Origin: Methanoregula sp. | GTDB lineage: Archaea > Halobacteriota > Methanomicrobia > Methanomicrobiales > Methanospirillaceae | DNA length: 62,210 bases | NCBI GenBank assembly: GCA_028679185.1 | Contig: JAJRBZ010000059.1 | Location: 1-62,210 of the forward strand | Direction: 5' to 3' | Part shown: positions 35,559 through 45,369 of the stretch, piece after piece | Layout of the letters: every line of letters starts with the position of its first letter | Position numbering within the stretch: the stretch's first letter is position 1 | Notes under the pieces: model-generated | Told to the model about the DNA's origin: nothing | Seen by the model: the letters and a program-made list of their open reading frames with translations, nothing else | Database searches by the model: none | Program-made: the position numbers and the translations under genes

Positions 35559-36707
35559 TTATTGATTAACCGGTGATTTTTGATCAGCAATCACTTCCTG
35601 ATAATACGATTCTATATCCAGGGTTATGCGATCCCAATCATATGATGCAGCAGACATAATACAGGCATTACGCATTTCGGAATGGTGCACGAGGGCCAGA
35701 CTGATCTTATCTGCAAGGTCTTCGGCAGAGAGGGAGCATAAGAAGCCATTGCTCTCAGTGATTAAATCATGGATTGCATTTGCCGGATGATTGACGGTAA
35801 CGACCGGAAGTCCACATGCCAGCGCTTCAAGTGCTGTTATGCCAAATCCCTCCCGGGTTGATGGAAGAACACATACTTTTGAAGATTTCATACGAGCGAT
35901 AATTTCATCGTGCCGCTCCTGGAATCCAATTAACCGTATTTGCGGTTCCAGGCAGGATTCATGTATCAGTGCAGTAATTGTATCCCGTTCAGGACCATCA
36001 CCGATAATCATCAGGGTGCAACCGGGTTGTTCCAAAAGAAGTACACGAAAGGCGTGGATTAACAGGTCAACATGTTTTTCTTTAATCAATCTTCCTGCAA
36101 ATATAATATCCGAGACTGAATCAGAGGGAGGAATAGAACTGAAATTCTGAAAATCAACGCCATTTGGAATAATTTTTATTTCCTCATGTCTTCCAAGCAT
36201 TGCAAGATTTTTTGCAGTAGTTTTCGAAACAGCCACATTTTTTGTGGTAAGCCGGGCTACAAGTCGTTCTGTATATATCCCTGCAAATCCATTCCATCCA
36301 AGGTATTCATACCAGTAATCCCCCCAGACTTCATGCCATGTGATTACAAGAGGGATTTTTTTCAGTTTTGAAAGAAATTTCGCTGCAAAGCATGAAAAAT
36401 AGGGAAACTGCTGGCAATCAAGGATATCAAACCTCTCCTTTAGCAGTGGAAAAATGAGGGCGATGCTGAAATAGAGAGCCTGCCTGATCGACCTCCTGCT
36501 GCCACTATAGAGGTTTTGAGAACGGCAGACCCCATGCAGGAACACACCCTCGCTGATGACAATATCTTCGCCATCCCAGAATTTCATTCCGAAAATATGC
36601 ACTTCATGCCCATTGCGGGAAAGCCTTGTAGCAAGTTCCCAGACACGTTTTTCAATACCACCTTTTACGTAAGGATAGATGACATCATAGATAAAAGCGA
36701 TTTTCAT
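35559..36707 (-). CDS. Family 4 glycosyltransferase
   Basis: 382 residues of GT-B fold: an N-terminal GGIEKRVWELATRL acceptor loop, central VIPNGVDFQNF, IFAGRLIKEKHVDLLI, and the EX7E donor site STREGFGITALEALACGLPVV. Probably adds a sugar to a lipid-linked glycan. It lies 9 nt after the membrane-bound GT2 gene, with which it forms a two-gene operon. Confidence 0.88.
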   Translation of the reverse strand: MKIAFIYDVIYPYVKGGIEKRVWELATRLSRNGHEVHIFGMKFWDGEDIVISEGVFLHGVCRSQNLYSGSRRSIRQALYFSIALIFPLLKERFDILDCQQFPYFSCFAAKFLSKLKKIPLVITWHEVWGDYWYEYLGWNGFAGIYTERLVARLTTKNVAVSKTTAKNLAMLGRHEEIKIIPNGVDFQNFSSIPPSDSVSDIIFAGRLIKEKHVDLLIHAFRVLLLEQPGCTLMIIGDGPERDTITALIHESCLEPQIRLIGFQERHDEIIARMKSSKVCVLPSTREGFGITALEALACGLPVVTVNHPANAIHDLITESNGFLCSLSAEDLADKISLALVHHSEMRNACIMSAASYDWDRITLDIESYYQEVIADQKSPVNQ

Positions 36708-36716
36708 CCTGCAAAC

Positions 36717-37874
36717 CTATACATCATCGTTATTTTCATTGAGGAGCATCATACTCTGAAACACAGCAAAAAGAAACACCTGTAACCCGGTAACAACAAA
36801 AACAAGCGAAATAATCGCCGTGGAGATTTCTGAAAGGAAGCCGAAATTTGTAAAGACCCATTGGAGGAATATGTTAAGACCGAGTAGTATACCAGCAGTG
36901 ATTAAAAAAAAACCCAGAATAAGGAATATTTCGAGACTATGGTATTTCATCAGTATTTCGATTATACCCCCCTTGTTCTCATACCCGTGGATGACAGAAT
37001 AGGTTTTCATCAAAAAAGCTGAAAGTACGACCTGAACACCCCCCATCATCAGGATTGCGCCAAGAATGAAAGCATGGAGATGGGAAGATTCAATTTCGCC
37101 CTGAATATAAAAAAACATCATAAGGAAAAGTCCAGTTAATGAAAACATAAATCCCGGGACAGCGATAAATGGAAGTGGTTTCATAAGGAGGACAAACCGG
37201 ATGTGACGCCATCCATCTGCAAAACTATGCAACTTGGAGGATGTCAGTCGTGGATAATAATCAATAGGGACTTCAACGATTTTCAGCGGCGCTTTTGATG
37301 CCATAACAAGCATTTCAGATGCAAACTCCATACCTCCGCTCTTTAATGGAAGACGATCTAATCCTTCGCGCGTAATTACGCGAAACCCGCTATGTGCATC
37401 AGAAAATCGCGTATGGAAAAATACATTGATCATCCAGGTCAGGAGAGGATTTCCAATATACCGATGGAGTCCATCCATCGAACCTTCATGAATTATGCCT
37501 TTAAAACGTGAACCGATAACAAAATCTGCACCATCCCTGAGAGGGGCAAGTAGTTTTGGAATGTCAAAAAAATCGTACGTATTGTCTGCATCCCCCATGA
37601 AAATGTAACGCCCCCGTGCATGTTTGAATCCGGTAATATAGGCATTTCCATAACCGTTTTTTTCAGCATGAAAGACTTTTGCACCTAAAGATTCTGCAAT
37701 CTCAGGAGTCCGATCAGTCGATGAATCAACAACAATTATCTCGCCTTTGATTGCATTGTCATGAAACACTTTCTGTATTCTGGTAATACATTCTCCAATG
37801 GTCTGCTCTTCATTAAGAGCGGGAAGTATTACCGAGACATCAATACTATTTTCATTGCTGGATTGTTGATCCAT
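36717..37874 (-). CDS. Family 2 glycosyltransferase with C-terminal membrane region
   Basis: 385 residues. The GT-A domain has VILPALNEEQTIGECI, VVDSSTDRTPEIA and the metal motif FMGDADNTYDF; four transmembrane helices fill residues about 235-385. This is the polyprenyl-phosphate hexose transferase layout (DPM1/AglJ type), so it likely loads a sugar on dolichyl phosphate at the cytosolic face. It is the first gene of a minus-strand pair, divergent from the SDR gene at 38107. Confidence 0.85.
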   Translation of the reverse strand: MDQQSSNENSIDVSVILPALNEEQTIGECITRIQKVFHDNAIKGEIIVVDSSTDRTPEIAESLGAKVFHAEKNGYGNAYITGFKHARGRYIFMGDADNTYDFFDIPKLLAPLRDGADFVIGSRFKGIIHEGSMDGLHRYIGNPLLTWMINVFFHTRFSDAHSGFRVITREGLDRLPLKSGGMEFASEMLVMASKAPLKIVEVPIDYYPRLTSSKLHSFADGWRHIRFVLLMKPLPFIAVPGFMFSLTGLFLMMFFYIQGEIESSHLHAFILGAILMMGGVQVVLSAFLMKTYSVIHGYENKGGIIEILMKYHSLEIFLILGFFLITAGILLGLNIFLQWVFTNFGFLSEISTAIISLVFVVTGLQVFLFAVFQSMMLLNENNDDV

Positions 37875-38106
37875 TTTATGTCCTTTTGTCTAATTTTTTG
37901 CGATACAAAAAATAATTGACTTTTGATTCAATAAAATGATTGGAAATGAATTCAAAATACTGGTTAATCAAATTATATAGGAAAATGTTCATTTCAAATA
38001 AAAATTGAATATATACACATAACTTATAGCATTAATGAATCTGAACATCCTTTTCATTTAAACCTTATAATAAATGATCATTAAAGGGGAATTAAAAGGG
38101 GAATTC

Positions 38107-39111
38107 ATGAAAAAAATACTGATTACCGGTATCAGTGGTTTTGTAGGAGGACATTTTGTTCATTACCTGACCACTCATCACAATAATCTTGAAATCCATG
38201 GAATCAGCCGTTCAAAACCTGCATGGGATTTCGTGAACATTCCTCCCCGGCTGCTCAATGTCCATCATTTCCATAAAGCTGATCTCAATGATATTCCAAG
38301 GATAAAATTACTTATAGAGGAAATTCAGCCGGACTATATCCTTCATCTCGCAGCACAAAGCTCTGTTGCAGAGAGCTGGAAGACACCGGTATTCTCATTT
38401 CTGAATAATACGAACATCTTCTTGAATATCATTGATACTGTCCGGCTCAATGATAATGCTGCCCGCGTTCTTTCGATCGGGTCATCAGAACAATATGGGA
38501 TTGTACCTGAAAATGATCTGCCGATAACCGAAGACAGGCCGCAATGCCCGGAGAATCCCTATGCAGTTGCACGGGTTGCCCAGGAGCACCTGGCAAGGAT
38601 ATATGCCAAAGGGTACGATCTCGATATCTGCTGTACCCGTTCATTCAACCACTGCGGTCCGGGCCAGACTGATCGTTTTGTCGTAAGCGCCATAGTCAAA
38701 CAGTTTGTGAAAATTGCCAAGGGTATCCAGAAACCAGTTATCAATATAGGCAACGGTGCAATTGTGCGTGATTTTGTTGATGTACATGATGTTGTTGACG
38801 CTTATAACCTCCTTCTAACCAAAGGAAAAAAAGGAGAAGTATACAATATCTGCAGCGGCCAGGGCCGGGCAATCAAGGATATTATAACCGTGCTTTCCGA
38901 AATGCTGCGTATTCGTGTCGAAGTGCATCAGGAGCAATCTCAGATCCGCCCCATAGACAACCCACGGATTATTGGAAGTTACAAAAAAATCCAGCGGGAT
39001 CTGGGGTGGGAACCAACGATTCCCTTTGAACAGAGTCTCAAGTCCATATATAAATACTGGGACCAGAGATTACAGGACGAATCGAAGATGCTTTCAGGAA
39101 ATACTCTATGA
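38107..39111 (+). CDS. SDR sugar-nucleotide enzyme, GDP-6-deoxy-mannose reductase-like
   Basis: 334 residues from the ATG at 38107 (MKKILITGISGFVGGHF); the GGGGAATT just before it repeats a similar box 15 nt upstream. The NAD(P) glycine motif, ILHLAAQSSVAESW, SIGSSEQYG, and the tail GDLGWEP-like QRDLGWEPTIPFEQS fit Rmd/GMD-type extended SDRs that make GDP-rhamnose or related deoxysugars. The catalytic YxxxK reads Y-A-V-A-R (NPYAVARVAQE), so Lys is Arg. It starts the plus-strand glycan export cluster. Confidence 0.82.
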   Translation: MKKILITGISGFVGGHFVHYLTTHHNNLEIHGISRSKPAWDFVNIPPRLLNVHHFHKADLNDIPRIKLLIEEIQPDYILHLAAQSSVAESWKTPVFSFLNNTNIFLNIIDTVRLNDNAARVLSIGSSEQYGIVPENDLPITEDRPQCPENPYAVARVAQEHLARIYAKGYDLDICCTRSFNHCGPGQTDRFVVSAIVKQFVKIAKGIQKPVINIGNGAIVRDFVDVHDVVDAYNLLLTKGKKGEVYNICSGQGRAIKDIITVLSEMLRIRVEVHQEQSQIRPIDNPRIIGSYKKIQRDLGWEPTIPFEQSLKSIYKYWDQRLQDESKMLSGNTL

Positions 39112-39238
39112 GACCATGAAAACGGATTTTATTAAAACAATCAGTTGCCCTCATGAACTAATGAAAGGAGCATAAAACACAAAAATGTTCCTAAAAAACA
39201 GTCGTGGACAGGGAAATTATGAAGACTGGTGAAAAACT

Positions 39239-40309
39239 GTGAAGATAGCTATCTTTCATGACTATTTCGGTGCTATCGGAGGAGGGGAAAGAGTAGTAAC
39301 CACTCTTGCGGATATCTTCCATGGGGATATTGTAACAACCGATGCCGATGCACTAAAAAAATTACAATTTAAAGGTAATGTTATTCAACTTGGAGATACT
39401 TTTAAATTACCCCCGATAAAACAATTTTCAGCGCAAAAAAAATTTTATTTCTGTAACCTTTCTGATCAATACGATTTTTTTATTTTTTCCGGTTACTGGA
39501 GCCGTTATGCCGCTCACCTCAATCATCCGAATCTATGGTATTGTTATAGTCCTATAAGACCCTTTTATGACCTTTACGACGTATTTCTCCAGCGACAGAA
39601 AAACATCCTCACACGTCATGCATTTCGATTGTGGGTATATAGTCTACGCTGGTATGATAAAAAATCCATCCGGAATATTGATCGGATTATCGCGATTTCC
39701 CAGATAACCAAAGCGAGGATTGAACATTACCTCCATTATAAGGCAGATGTTATTTACCCCCCGGTCGACACATCACAGTTCAGGTTTAAAGAGTCCGGAA
39801 ATTTCTGGTTATCAGTGAACCGGCTTTATCCAGAAAAACGCATCGAACTGCAGATTGAGAGCTTCCGCCGAATGCCTGATGAGAACCTTGTGATCGCAGG
39901 CGGATTTTCGAAAGGTGATCATGCAGAAGCGTATACCAAGAGGATACTAAGGGATTTACCGGATAACGTAAGGATCGTTGGTGAGGTCGAAGAAAAAGAA
40001 CTTGTTGATCTTTATGCATGCTGCCGTGGTCTGATTTGCACCGCCCTCAATGAGGATTTCGGATTAACTCCGCTTGAAGCGATGGCGAGCGGGAAACCGG
40101 TTGTCGCAGTGAATGAAGGAGGGTTCTGTGAGACCGTGACCGACGAAACCGGCCTCCTGGTAAATCCAAATCCCCAAGCTATCATTGATGCTGTGCGGGA
40201 GGTATCAAAGGATGCTGAGTCGTTCCGTAAGGCTTGCCAAGAGCGAGCGCGGCTTTTTGATATGGCGATCTTTGCAGAAAAAATGAAAGCGGCTGTGAAC
40301 CAAAGATAA
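39239..40309 (+). CDS. Family 4 glycosyltransferase (WbaZ-like)
   Basis: 356 residues with a GTG start at 39239. The N-terminus reads [18 protein letters not shown], the acceptor loop of mannosyl- or rhamnosyltransferases; [15 protein letters not shown] and [11 protein letters not shown] follow, and the donor site is [19 protein letters not shown]. It lies between the deoxysugar SDR and wzm, so it likely builds the backbone of the exported polysaccharide. Confidence 0.86.
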   Translation: MKIAIFHDYFGAIGGGERVVTTLADIFHGDIVTTDADALKKLQFKGNVIQLGDTFKLPPIKQFSAQKKFYFCNLSDQYDFFIFSGYWSRYAAHLNHPNLWYCYSPIRPFYDLYDVFLQRQKNILTRHAFRLWVYSLRWYDKKSIRNIDRIIAISQITKARIEHYLHYKADVIYPPVDTSQFRFKESGNFWLSVNRLYPEKRIELQIESFRRMPDENLVIAGGFSKGDHAEAYTKRILRDLPDNVRIVGEVEEKELVDLYACCRGLICTALNEDFGLTPLEAMASGKPVVAVNEGGFCETVTDETGLLVNPNPQAIIDAVREVSKDAESFRKACQERARLFDMAIFAEKMKAAVNQR

Positions 40310-40332
40310 TGATTATCATGGTATCATAATTA

Positions 40333-40340
40333 TTTTTTTT
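40333..40340 (+). terminator. Poly-T terminator after the GT4 gene
   Basis: A run of eight T follows an AT-rich imperfect dyad 24 nt after the GT4 stop. This would separate it from the wzm transcript, at least in part. Confidence 0.4.
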
Positions 40341-40350
40341 ACTTTGTCTG

Positions 40351-40406
40351 ATATTTTTAAGAAGGAAAATACCATAATTACAATTGTCATTACCACAATT
40401 ATGGTA
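40351..40406 (+). promoter_or_regulatory. Candidate wzm promoter with a perfect 10-bp inverted repeat
   Basis: The TATA-like ATATTTTTAA (40351-40360) is followed by the arms TACCATAATT (40370-40379) and AATTATGGTA (40397-40406), spaced by 17 nt. The repeat lies where transcription would start and 30 nt before the wzm TTG, so it could be an operator for a dimeric repressor or a leader hairpin. Confidence 0.4.
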
Positions 40407-40435
40407 CATAAGAACAATTTCGGCGGGGATCGATT

Positions 40436-41203
40436 TTGAATTTCAGCCTGATCATTGAACTTACCAAACGGGATTTTATCGAACGTTATTCAGGATCAGC
40501 TCTGGGTTTTATCTGGTCATTCATCTATCCCCTCATTAATATCCTGATCTATATGATCATCTTCGGCAACCTGATGGGGGCCCGGCTTCCTGGCATGTCA
40601 TCAGTGTGGGGGTATGGAATCTACCTCATTTCAGGACTTATTCCGTGGACGGCATTTGCAAATACAGTAACACGATCTTCTACTGTATTTCTGGATAAAA
40701 AAAATATCATAACAAAGATACGCATAGACCTCCCGAGACTCCCCCTCTTCATCGTATTTTCAGAGACAATTACCTTTGTTGTAACACTTGTTATATTTCT
40801 TGGCATCCTTCTCATTACCGGGTTCTCCTTCTCGCCGTATCTTTTATTTATTCCTGTAATCTATCTCATCCAGCAGATCTTCGCGTATTCCCTGGGTTTT
40901 TTCCTCGCGATGATTGTGGTCTTTCTTCGGGATCTTAAGGAGGTTGTTACAATCGGTTTTCAGATCTGGTTCTGGTTCACCCCTATCGTCTATGTGTTTG
41001 AGATTCTTCCATCTTTAGCCCAGCAAATTCTTTTCTGGAACCCTGCACTCGCATTCATTTCCGCATACCATGATATTTTTATTTTGCAGAAGATGCCCTC
41101 ATTCATCTATCTCACGCTCGTTTTAATGATGAGTAGTATCCTGATTGTCTTTGATTATATGATCTTTAAAAAGCTGGAGAAGGATATCCGGGATTTCATA
41201 TGA
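40436..41203 (+). CDS. wzm: ABC-2 type polysaccharide export permease (Wzm/TagG family)
   Basis: 255 residues with a TTG start preceded by GGCGGGG. Starts with FSLIIELTKRDFIERYSGSALGF, the typical cytosolic helix and RY motif of the family, followed by six predicted transmembrane helices; FFLAMIVVFLRDLKEVV and QIWFWFTPIVY are conserved in Wzm/TagG. Forms the membrane channel that moves a lipid-linked polysaccharide across the membrane. The ATPase gene wzt is 84 nt downstream. Confidence 0.92.
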   Translation: MNFSLIIELTKRDFIERYSGSALGFIWSFIYPLINILIYMIIFGNLMGARLPGMSSVWGYGIYLISGLIPWTAFANTVTRSSTVFLDKKNIITKIRIDLPRLPLFIVFSETITFVVTLVIFLGILLITGFSFSPYLLFIPVIYLIQQIFAYSLGFFLAMIVVFLRDLKEVVTIGFQIWFWFTPIVYVFEILPSLAQQILFWNPALAFISAYHDIFILQKMPSFIYLTLVLMMSSILIVFDYMIFKKLEKDIRDFI

Positions 41204-41287
41204 TGCAATTTTCAAAGAGGATGAAGAGACATGCTTGTTGAAAAAGAATTCTTAGTGATATAATTTACCCCCATCAGGTGCACCATC

Positions 41288-42562
41288 ATGATTAAAGTTG
41301 AAGGGATCTCAAAAAAATTCAAACTCTACCATTCACCAGCCTATCGGCTCAAAGAGATCATCTTCAGGCAACAATATCACAAGGATTTCACCGCTTTGGA
41401 TACTATCTCTTTTGAGGTCGGCGCAGGTAAGACTCTTGGTATCATCGGGCAGAATGGAGCCGGCAAATCTACCCTCCTGAAAATTCTCTCCGGCATTGTA
41501 ATTCCGGACAGCGGAACCATCCAGATTGATGGAAAGGTCACCGGGCTTCTTGAGCTTGGTACCGGTTTTAACACGGAGATGACGGGCCTTGAGAATATTT
41601 ACATGAACGGTACCCTAATTGGCATGAGCAAGGACGAAATCGACCGGAAAAAACAGGCAATTATCGACTTTTCCGAACTGGGAGAATTCATCAACGAGCC
41701 CATCAAGACCTATTCTTCAGGTATGACCATGCGACTTGCATTCTCTATCGCAATCCATGCAGATCCGACATGCTTCCTTGTTGATGAAGCACTTTCTGTA
41801 GGAGATGCATACTTCCAGCAGAAGTGCATGAGGAAGATCCAGGATTTCAGGGCGAGTGGGGGATCGATCATTTTTGTGTCGCACGATATGAATGCAGTAA
41901 AGACGTTGTGTGATACCGCGATATTGCTGGATAATGGACGAATAATTGATTATGGTGAGCCAAAGGAGGTTGTGGATTTTTATCAGAATATGATGCTGAA
42001 AAAGATGCATCAGGGGGAGGTTGAAGTAAATGTAAAGAAGGGAAAAAATGACTCTTCACAAAATAACAAAAACAGTTACCGTTCAGGAATTTCAACCAAT
42101 CAAGTGGAAGTACTGTCAGTAAATATTTTTGATAAATCCAATCAGGAAATAAATTATATTGAAAGTGGGGATTTTGTAAATGTGGTCAGTAAAATCCTTT
42201 CATTTGCAACGCTCGATGACCCCCATTACGGAATTATAATCCGTGATAAATTTGGCTCAGAAGTATATGGAGCCTCTACAGAATCTTTAAGCTTAATAAC
42301 TGCACCTCAGTATAAAGGAGAGATTGTAACCGCAATCTTTTCCTTATATCTTCCCTTATCTCCTGGCGAGTATACGATATGCATCGGTGTTGCAAATGGT
42401 GCTTGTGACTTTGGTATTTTCGAAGAATACTGTTTATTTATTCAAGATATCGCAATTATAAAAATAATCCAAAAACATGGAAAATCGAGATTTGGGGGTC
42501 TAGTAAATCTTAATGCGAAAATGGATATTTTAAAAGATAACGATAAAGTAAACAATGATTAA
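41288..42562 (+). CDS. wzt: Polysaccharide export ATPase with C-terminal carbohydrate-binding domain (Wzt)
   Basis: 424 residues. The ABC domain (1-240) has Walker A IIGQNGAGKSTLL, signature YSSGMTMRL, and Walker B CFLVDEALSVGD, typical of Wzt/TagH. From about residue 255 there is an additional beta-sandwich (NQVEVLSVNIFDK, YGIIIRDKFGSEVYG, LSPGEYTICIGVANG) that matches the Wzt C-terminal domain. In bacterial O9a/O12 systems this domain binds the modified non-reducing end of the glycan before export. Here it suggests that the exported chain carries a specific terminal cap, which the four methyltransferase genes downstream could supply. Confidence 0.93.
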   Translation: MIKVEGISKKFKLYHSPAYRLKEIIFRQQYHKDFTALDTISFEVGAGKTLGIIGQNGAGKSTLLKILSGIVIPDSGTIQIDGKVTGLLELGTGFNTEMTGLENIYMNGTLIGMSKDEIDRKKQAIIDFSELGEFINEPIKTYSSGMTMRLAFSIAIHADPTCFLVDEALSVGDAYFQQKCMRKIQDFRASGGSIIFVSHDMNAVKTLCDTAILLDNGRIIDYGEPKEVVDFYQNMMLKKMHQGEVEVNVKKGKNDSSQNNKNSYRSGISTNQVEVLSVNIFDKSNQEINYIESGDFVNVVSKILSFATLDDPHYGIIIRDKFGSEVYGASTESLSLITAPQYKGEIVTAIFSLYLPLSPGEYTICIGVANGACDFGIFEEYCLFIQDIAIIKIIQKHGKSRFGGLVNLNAKMDILKDNDKVNND

Positions 42563-42614
42563 AGCGGATTGTTTCGAAAAAATATTTAGCATCATAAAAT
42601 AAATTTTTTGCATC

Positions 42615-43475
42615 ATGAATTTAAAAAAATATAGACCATCTTCATCACAAATCCAGTCGTTAATTGGGGATGGGTGTTATCAACCATTTATTTTTTCTGA
42701 CGAATTTATTTCAGGTATTGGTTATAGTTGGGTAACAGGAGAATTAATTATTGCAATGGATAAAGCCAATGATATTGCATATCGATGGCAAGCACCAAAT
42801 ATGCCATTAAAAAGGATTAAAAATTATATTACAGACGAAAACTGGGAATTATTTGTCGATTGTAACACCAGGTTACGAAACATGTATGATTCGTGGATTA
42901 ACCATACTCTTAATGCATTAGATTTTCCGTTAGATTATAGTGTAGTCGATACCGCTTCAAATGCCGGATATTTTCTTTATAAATTTAAAGAAAAAGAGGC
43001 AGGAACATGTATTGGTTATGATTTGTTGGATTTTTCTAATGTATTTTCTACATTGAATACACTTACGGGATATAATGTGAAATTTTTTAATAAATCTTAC
43101 GACATGACTAGTCACACAATCCCTGATTCATCTCCTGCTGATATTGTAATATCATGTGCTATCATGTGTCATTTGAGCGATCCATTAAACTATCTCGCAT
43201 TCCTTGGGTCAATCACAAAAAAGGCATTGTTATTATTCACCTCTGTTGATGATACGGATACTTTTCAAATAATCTATGATGGCGCCAAAGCATTTTATCC
43301 GGATGCACGATTCCCAAATTGTTTTGATGCTAATACCCGGATTTCAAAAGGTGTGTTATTATTCGGATTAAAAGAATTAGGATTTTCTGAAATTATTGAA
43401 TTGCCATATTCTGATTTGTGGATTCCTCTGGAAACATATAAAAAATTTAAAACAATAGTGGCATTAAAAGAATGA
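42615..43475 (+). CDS. SAM-dependent methyltransferase-like protein
   Basis: 286 residues. The N-terminal 100 residues have no clear motif; the Rossmann part starts at YSVVDTASNAGYFLYKF, an atypical motif I, followed by IGYDLLDF, ADIVISCAIMCHLSDPLNYL and LLFTSVDD. This resembles the DUF1698-like or type 11 group. AT-rich coding sequence. It is the first of four successive methyltransferase genes behind wzt; the spacing of about 50 nt and the same strand make a common transcript likely. Confidence 0.7.
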   Translation: MNLKKYRPSSSQIQSLIGDGCYQPFIFSDEFISGIGYSWVTGELIIAMDKANDIAYRWQAPNMPLKRIKNYITDENWELFVDCNTRLRNMYDSWINHTLNALDFPLDYSVVDTASNAGYFLYKFKEKEAGTCIGYDLLDFSNVFSTLNTLTGYNVKFFNKSYDMTSHTIPDSSPADIVISCAIMCHLSDPLNYLAFLGSITKKALLLFTSVDDTDTFQIIYDGAKAFYPDARFPNCFDANTRISKGVLLFGLKELGFSEIIELPYSDLWIPLETYKKFKTIVALKE

Positions 43476-43500
43476 TACTGTTCTGACTCTGGGAGGATGG

Positions 43501-45294
43501 ATGTTAGAGAATATTCTTAATATTATGCAACAGACGGATTTTGATTTTCGAAAATATACCAATCCAAATGACAAATTATCCTATCTCTTTTCTGAATGGG
43601 TTCCCTATTACCGGATGAAATATGCCATATGCAAAGCAATTAATCCTCATTCAATTCTTGAAGTGGGAGTAAGATACGGATATAGCGCAATCACTTTTTT
43701 ATCAGCATCACAAAATGCGACTTATCTCGGAATTGATAACGATACCAACACATATGGAGGAACACAGGGTGCTATTGAATGGGCAAAAAAAATTACAAAA
43801 AATTCCAATGCAACATTTTTAATAGCAAATACTCAGGAGATGGAGTCTCTTCCAGGGGAGCATTATGATTTGATCCACATCGATGGACAGCAGGATGGAG
43901 ACGGTACATTTCACGACCTTGAACTTGCACTTCAGAAAGCGAAATGGATTCTCGTGGATGGATATTTCTGGTCGCAAGAGAACATGATTAGTTCAACATA
44001 TTTTCTGAATAAATATAAACAGTTTATCGAATATGCCATCATTATACCATCATATGCAGGAGATTTATTAATAAAAACGAAGGAATCGGCTAAAAATATC
44101 CGATTCTCAAGGAAAACAGATACAGATCAAACGATACGCGAAGAATACGATCAAATCTATTTTTTACAGGATTGCGGGGGATATAATTCATTTAAAAAAT
44201 ATCAGGGCAGACAAGTAACTGATGAAAGACTTCTTGCTGCATTATATCTTGCCAGTCCCGCCCATAATAAATCAATTCTTGATATCGGCTGTGGGAGAGG
44301 AGAACTTTGCTATGCCTTAGCTCAATTAGGAGCAAATGTAACAGGAATAGATTATTCCTCCTCTGCAATTTCAATTGCAGAAAAGACATTTCATGATGCA
44401 ATCAAAAAAGACAAACTAAAATTTATTTGCATCGATTTCCTTCAGTTCAATTTTGATAAAAAATTTGACCGGATTATCGCTACCGATTTTATCGAGCATA
44501 TCGAGAAAAGCCGGTATGATCTGGTCTTACGAAAAGTTGCAGGGCTTCTGAAACCGGGAGGATTATTCATCCTTCATACTTCCCCCAATGTGTTGAATTT
44601 TGAAGCCCCCTATCAAGAGAAAAGAGCCATTGCCCGTTCAATTGGGAGTTACCTTCCTAAAAATCCGCGAACATATTATGAAGATATTATGCATATCAAT
44701 GAACAGTCGCCAGATTCTATCAAGAAAAATCTGGAAAAACATTTTCCATATTCAATTGTCTGGGTTGCTACCGCTCCGGATATCGTAGGATCGCTCGGAA
44801 GAGTATTTTTAATGAATGAGACGATTAATGCCCGCAGCATTTTTGCGATCGCATCTGATTCCATGATAGAACATTCCCGAATTCTTAATCAACTGATCCA
44901 GAATCCATTGGATACCAATAAGCTCGCTGCAAAAATCTCCTGTGGCTCATACCCGGCCAATGTAGCACCACATGAGCATTTTTCCGTCGAAATTACAATT
45001 GATAATTTGAGTGATGAGAGATGGGTGTCCCTCCCGCCAAACCCAGTACACCTCGCCTATCATTGGCTTGATGAAAAAAGAGAGATTATCGTATTTGACG
45101 GGATGAGAACAGTTATCCGATATCCCTTGTTGCCTGGGGAGAAACGGACATTTTCAATTGATGTAATTGCTCCACCAAGGGACGGAAATAATATCCTTCA
45201 GGTTACATTGGTTCAGGAGGGATGTTTCTGGTTTGAAAAATTCGTTCGGGATCTCCCGGTATTTCTGAAGATCAAAACTAAACGAGATAAATAG
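43501..45294 (+). CDS. Three-domain protein: two methyltransferase domains plus Ig-like tail
   Basis: 597 residues. Domain 1 (about 30-195) resembles CmcI/Methyltransf_24: ILEVGVRYGYSAITFL, YLGIDND, DLIHIDGQQDGDGTFHDLE. Domain 2 (about 220-400) is a type 11 methyltransferase: ILDIGCGRGELCYAL, VTGIDYSSSA, RIIATDFIEHIEK, LLKPGG. The tail (about 475-597) is a beta-sandwich with VEITIDNLSDERWVS, LAYHWLDE, a GMRT turn and LLPGEKRTF, like Ig-type accessory domains of bacterial surface-glycan enzymes. GGGAGG four nt before the ATG marks the start. Two active sites on one chain suggest sequential methylation of one glycan terminus. Confidence 0.78.
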   Translation: MLENILNIMQQTDFDFRKYTNPNDKLSYLFSEWVPYYRMKYAICKAINPHSILEVGVRYGYSAITFLSASQNATYLGIDNDTNTYGGTQGAIEWAKKITKNSNATFLIANTQEMESLPGEHYDLIHIDGQQDGDGTFHDLELALQKAKWILVDGYFWSQENMISSTYFLNKYKQFIEYAIIIPSYAGDLLIKTKESAKNIRFSRKTDTDQTIREEYDQIYFLQDCGGYNSFKKYQGRQVTDERLLAALYLASPAHNKSILDIGCGRGELCYALAQLGANVTGIDYSSSAISIAEKTFHDAIKKDKLKFICIDFLQFNFDKKFDRIIATDFIEHIEKSRYDLVLRKVAGLLKPGGLFILHTSPNVLNFEAPYQEKRAIARSIGSYLPKNPRTYYEDIMHINEQSPDSIKKNLEKHFPYSIVWVATAPDIVGSLGRVFLMNETINARSIFAIASDSMIEHSRILNQLIQNPLDTNKLAAKISCGSYPANVAPHEHFSVEITIDNLSDERWVSLPPNPVHLAYHWLDEKREIIVFDGMRTVIRYPLLPGEKRTFSIDVIAPPRDGNNILQVTLVQEGCFWFEKFVRDLPVFLKIKTKRDK

Positions 45295-45369
45295 TATATT
45301 ATTTTTAAGTTCCGCGAAATATTCTATGTGCTAATCGCATAATTTAAAATTTCATACAAGGAGGGATTC

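Noticed and set aside
38083-38106. Duplicated AAAGGGGAATT before the SDR start at 38107
   Set aside because: Most likely a duplicated ribosome-binding box; too short to call a functional repeat.
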